DNA from: Massilia sp.
GTDB taxonomy: Bacteria > Pseudomonadota > Gammaproteobacteria > Burkholderiales > Burkholderiaceae_D
Assembly (NCBI GenBank): GCA_028291845.1
Contig: JAQGNM010000352.1
Location: forward strand, 1 to 7,693
DNA length: 7,693 nucleotides
Direction: 5' to 3'
Position numbers and translations under genes: made by a program. Of this stretch, positions 5,362-7,693 are shown in pieces. Position 1 is the first letter of the stretch, and each line of letters starts with the position of its first letter. The notes under the pieces are model-generated. The model worked only from the letters and a program-made list of their open reading frames with translations, made no database searches and had not been told where the DNA came from.

Positions 5362-6791
5362 TGTCCGCGCCGATCGCTGAACCCATGATGCACGCCGACC
5401 TGGCCCAGCTGGCCGCCCACATGCCGGGCGCCCGCATGACCGCCAATGCCGCCTTCGACGGCGTGTCGACCGACAGCCGCCAACTGGCACCGGGCCAGCT
5501 GTTCGTCGCCCTGCGCGGCGAGACCTACGATGCGCACAGCTTCTTGCCGACCCTGGCCGGCCAGGACGGCAAGCCGCTGGCCGCCGCCGTGGTCGCCGAG
5601 CAGCTGCCAAGCGGCTGGACCCTGCCGGCACTGATCGTGCCGAACACCTTGACCGCCCTCGGGCAGATCGGCCACTACTGGCGCGAGCAGTTCAGCATCC
5701 CGGTCATCGGCGTCACCGGCAGCAACGGCAAGACCACCGTAAAAGAGATGATCGCGGCGATCCTGGCCGCCGCCCACGGTGAAGACGGGCGCCTGGCCAC
5801 GCGCGGTAACCTCAACAACGAAATCGGCGTGCCCTTGACCTTGATGCGCCTGGCGCCGCAACACCGCGCCGCGGTCATCGAGATGGGCATGAACCATCCG
5901 GGAGAAATCGCCCGGCTGGCGGCGATCGCCGCTCCCACCGTCGCCATGGTCAACAACGCCCAGCGCGAGCACCAGGAATTCATGCACACCGTCGAAGCGG
6001 TGGCGCGAGAAAACGGCGCCGTGCTGGCGGCCTTGCCGGCGTCGGGCGCGGCGGTCTATCCGGCCGACGATGTGTACACGCCGCTGTGGGCCAGCCTGGC
6101 CGGCGCGCGCCGCAGCGTCACTTTTGGCTTAACTGACGCCGCCGACGTCAGCTGCACCTATACGGCGGGCAGCTTCGGCAGCGAGCTGGCCGTGACCGCC
6201 CGCATCGACGGCGGCGAAGCCAAAACATTCGGTATCTCGCTGGCCGCGGCCGGGCTGCATAACGTGCGCAACGCCCTGGCGGCGATCGCCTGCGCCTTGG
6301 CTGCCGGCGTGCCGCAGGACGCCATCGTCGACGGCTTGAACAGCTTCGCGCCGGTCAGCGGCCGGCTGCAGCGCAAGCTCGGCGCGAACGGCGTCACCGT
6401 CATCGACGACAGCTACAACGCCAACCCGGACTCGGTGCGCGCCGCCATCGACGTGCTGGCCCAGGCCGCCGGCACGCGCATCCTGGTGCTGGGCGACATG
6501 GGAGAGGTCGGCACGCAGGGCCGGCAGTTTCACGAAGAGATCGCCGCCTACGCGGCAGGCGCCGGCATCGAACACGTGCTGGTGACGGGAGAGTTGGCCC
6601 GTCACATGCGCGGTAATGGTGACGCAAGCGTAGTAAAACATTTTGAACAGTTTGACGAGTTATTGGCAGCACTGGATACAGCACTGGGCAGTAAATCTGA
6701 CGCGACTGTGTTGGTGAAGGGCTCGCGTTTCATGAAGATGGAACGCGTGGTCCGGCACCTGACTGGAACACACAACAAGGAAGCCCATTAA
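5361..6791 (+). CDS. murF: UDP-N-acetylmuramoyl-tripeptide--D-alanyl-D-alanine ligase MurF
   Basis: Cytoplasmic Mur ligase that joins D-Ala-D-Ala to UDP-MurNAc-tripeptide, completing the soluble pentapeptide precursor that MraY uses. The 476 residues (E. coli 452) contain STDSRQL (36-42) in the UDP-binding domain, the P-loop TGSNGKTT (119-126), NLNNEIG (150-156), EMGMNHPG (174-181), VNNAQREH (197-204), DDSYNANP (349-356), LGDMGEVG, and a C-terminal LVKGSRFMKMERVV. ATG 5361 shares one base with the murE stop and has GAGGA 7 bases upstream. The frame stays open far upstream through murE, so a longest-ORF caller would give a false 1019-residue protein from 3732. The last ~60 codons are unusually AT-rich (6631-6680 is 36% GC by hand count), including a TTA leucine codon at residue 434; the protein still ends in the normal family C-terminus. 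Confidence 0.97.
   Translation: MSAPIAEPMMHADLAQLAAHMPGARMTANAAFDGVSTDSRQLAPGQLFVALRGETYDAHSFLPTLAGQDGKPLAAAVVAEQLPSGWTLPALIVPNTLTALGQIGHYWREQFSIPVIGVTGSNGKTTVKEMIAAILAAAHGEDGRLATRGNLNNEIGVPLTLMRLAPQHRAAVIEMGMNHPGEIARLAAIAAPTVAMVNNAQREHQEFMHTVEAVARENGAVLAALPASGAAVYPADDVYTPLWASLAGARRSVTFGLTDAADVSCTYTAGSFGSELAVTARIDGGEAKTFGISLAAAGLHNVRNALAAIACALAAGVPQDAIVDGLNSFAPVSGRLQRKLGANGVTVIDDSYNANPDSVRAAIDVLAQAAGTRILVLGDMGEVGTQGRQFHEEIAAYAAGAGIEHVLVTGELARHMRGNGDASVVKHFEQFDELLAALDTALGSKSDATVLVKGSRFMKMERVVRHLTGTHNKEAH
6652..6680 (+). promoter_or_regulatory. Possible weak internal promoter before mraY
   Basis: Inside the AT-rich 3' end of murF, TTGACG (6652-6657, 5 of 6 to the -35 consensus) is followed after 17 bases by GATACA (6675-6680, 3 of 6 to the -10). 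A transcript from here would begin about 100 bases before mraY. Internal promoters are known within the E. coli dcw cluster, but the -10 here is poor and this may be chance in an AT-rich patch. Confidence 0.2.
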
Positions 6792-7693
6792 ATGCTGCTC
6801 TGGCTCGCACAATATTTTCAGCAGGATCTCGGTACGCTGCGTATCTTTAACTTCATCACCTTCCGCGCGGTGTTCGCCACCATCACGGCGGTGGTCATCG
6901 GCCTGGGCGCCGGCCCCGCCGTCATCGCCTGGCTGACCCGCATGAAGGTCGGCCAGGCGGTGCGCACCTACGGTCCCGAGACCCACCTGGCCAAGCATGG
7001 CACCCCGACCATGGGCGGCGTACTGATCCTGATTTCGATCGGCGTCTCGACCCTGCTGTGGTGCGACCTGTCGAATCGCCTGATCTGGCCGGTTCTGGTG
7101 GTCACGCTCGGCTTCGGCGCTGTCGGCTGGGCCGACGACTACCGCAAGGTCGTCTATAAAGACCCGGAGGGCATGCGCTCGGCCGAAAAATACTTCTGGA
7201 TGTCGCTGATCGGCGTCGCTGCCGCTTTGTACCTGGCCTTTTCGGTGTCGGCGCCGACCCCGATCAAGGTGTGGGAACTGTTTTATGCGTGGGTGCGCTC
7301 GGGCTTCGCCATGTCGCTGCCGCCGAAAGCCGACCTGATCGTCCCTTTCGTTAAAACCATCAGCTATCCGCTGGGCGTGTGGGGTTTTATCGCGCTGACC
7401 TACTGCGTGATCGTCGGCGCCAGCAACGCGGTGAACTTCACCGACGGCCTCGACGGCCTGGCCATCATGCCGACCGTGATGGTGGGCGCCGCGCTCGGCC
7501 TGTTCGCCTATCTGACCGGTTCGTCGACCTATTCGCGCTACCTGTTCATTCCGCACATTCCCGGCGCCGGCGAATTGCTGATCTTTTGCGGCGCGATGGC
7601 CGGGGCAGGACTGGCCTTCTTGTGGTTCAATGCCCACCCCGCGCAGATGTTCATGGGCGACGTCGGCGCGCTGGCGCTGGGCGGCGCCCTCGG
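6792..7693 (+). CDS. mraY: Phospho-N-acetylmuramoyl-pentapeptide-transferase MraY (3' end outside window)
   Basis: Polytopic inner-membrane enzyme that transfers phospho-MurNAc-pentapeptide from UDP to undecaprenyl phosphate, forming lipid I. About 300 codons are present; the family usually has 360-390, so the last 60-90 are cut off by the window edge, not by a mutation. Visible motifs are TPTMGG (71-76), the catalytic-site aspartates D115-D116 in ADDYRK, NFTDGLDG (215-222) and FMGDVGALALGG, whose D290 corresponds to E. coli D267. The family HHH motif would lie beyond the edge. Hydrophobic segments alternate with short loops throughout. Compared with E. coli the last aspartate is 23 residues later, from extra sequence around 150-185 (APTPIKVWELFYAWVRSGF region). 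ATG 6792 directly follows the murF stop; AGGA at 6778-6781 is 10 bases upstream. Confidence 0.96.
   Translation, partial: MLLWLAQYFQQDLGTLRIFNFITFRAVFATITAVVIGLGAGPAVIAWLTRMKVGQAVRTYGPETHLAKHGTPTMGGVLILISIGVSTLLWCDLSNRLIWPVLVVTLGFGAVGWADDYRKVVYKDPEGMRSAEKYFWMSLIGVAAALYLAFSVSAPTPIKVWELFYAWVRSGFAMSLPPKADLIVPFVKTISYPLGVWGFIALTYCVIVGASNAVNFTDGLDGLAIMPTVMVGAALGLFAYLTGSSTYSRYLFIPHIPGAGELLIFCGAMAGAGLAFLWFNAHPAQMFMGDVGALALGGAL

Noticed and set aside
4911..5987. Antisense frame of 358 codons opposite murE and murF
   Set aside because: Composition is that of a reverse shadow of GC-rich genes, and it spans two well-supported Mur ligase genes.
6660..7637. Antisense frame of 325 codons opposite mraY
   Set aside because: The translation is hydrophilic and His/Gln/Arg-rich, as expected for the complement of membrane-protein codons; mraY motifs on the + strand are unmistakable.
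1..7693. Mobile element, CRISPR array, tRNA/rRNA or phage genes
   Set aside because: I saw no transposase-like frame, spaced repeat array, tRNA cloverleaf or terminal inverted repeats; the region is a conserved core operon.

Overview
The window is the 5' end of a division and cell wall (dcw) cluster, with every gene on the + strand. After about 300 AT-rich non-coding bases come mraZ, rsmH (mraW), ftsL, ftsI, murE, murF and the first ~300 codons of mraY, which runs off the right edge. Gene order, high GC, and the style of the proteins suggest a betaproteobacterium in Burkholderiales, most likely Oxalobacteraceae (Janthinobacterium/Duganella/Massilia type). Supporting details are the short FtsL, the EVSSIGL motif in MurE, VNNAQREH in MurF, and a MraY with a longer loop than in E. 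coli. The family assignment is from memory of protein style, not from a search. The DNPR motif in MurE indicates a Gram-negative meso-diaminopimelate peptidoglycan.

Layout. 1-303: leader region with a good sigma70-type promoter (178-206) that runs into four 10-bp-spaced GTG-core repeats (205-240), the expected operator for MraZ autorepression. 304-732: mraZ. 742-1746: rsmH. 1743-2015: ftsL. 2012-3796: ftsI. 3796-5361: murE. 5361-6791: murF. 6792-7693: mraY, 3' truncated. From rsmH to mraY the genes overlap by 4 or 1 bases or abut exactly, and I see no terminator, so one polycistronic, translationally coupled mRNA is likely.

How the genes work together. MraZ sets transcription of the cluster. 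RsmH methylates 16S rRNA. FtsL (with FtsB/FtsQ encoded elsewhere) activates FtsI, the septal transpeptidase. MurE and MurF add the third amino acid and D-Ala-D-Ala to the UDP-MurNAc peptide, and MraY loads that product onto undecaprenyl phosphate to make lipid I.

I found no undescribed system: the coding content is canonical. The items worth a second look are regulatory or compositional: the MraZ operator array, two dyads and a possible 15-codon leader ORF upstream, an abrupt AT-rich patch inside rsmH, and a possible internal promoter before mraY. There are also very long unused reading frames that could mislead automatic annotation, above all the murF frame, which stays open through all of murE.
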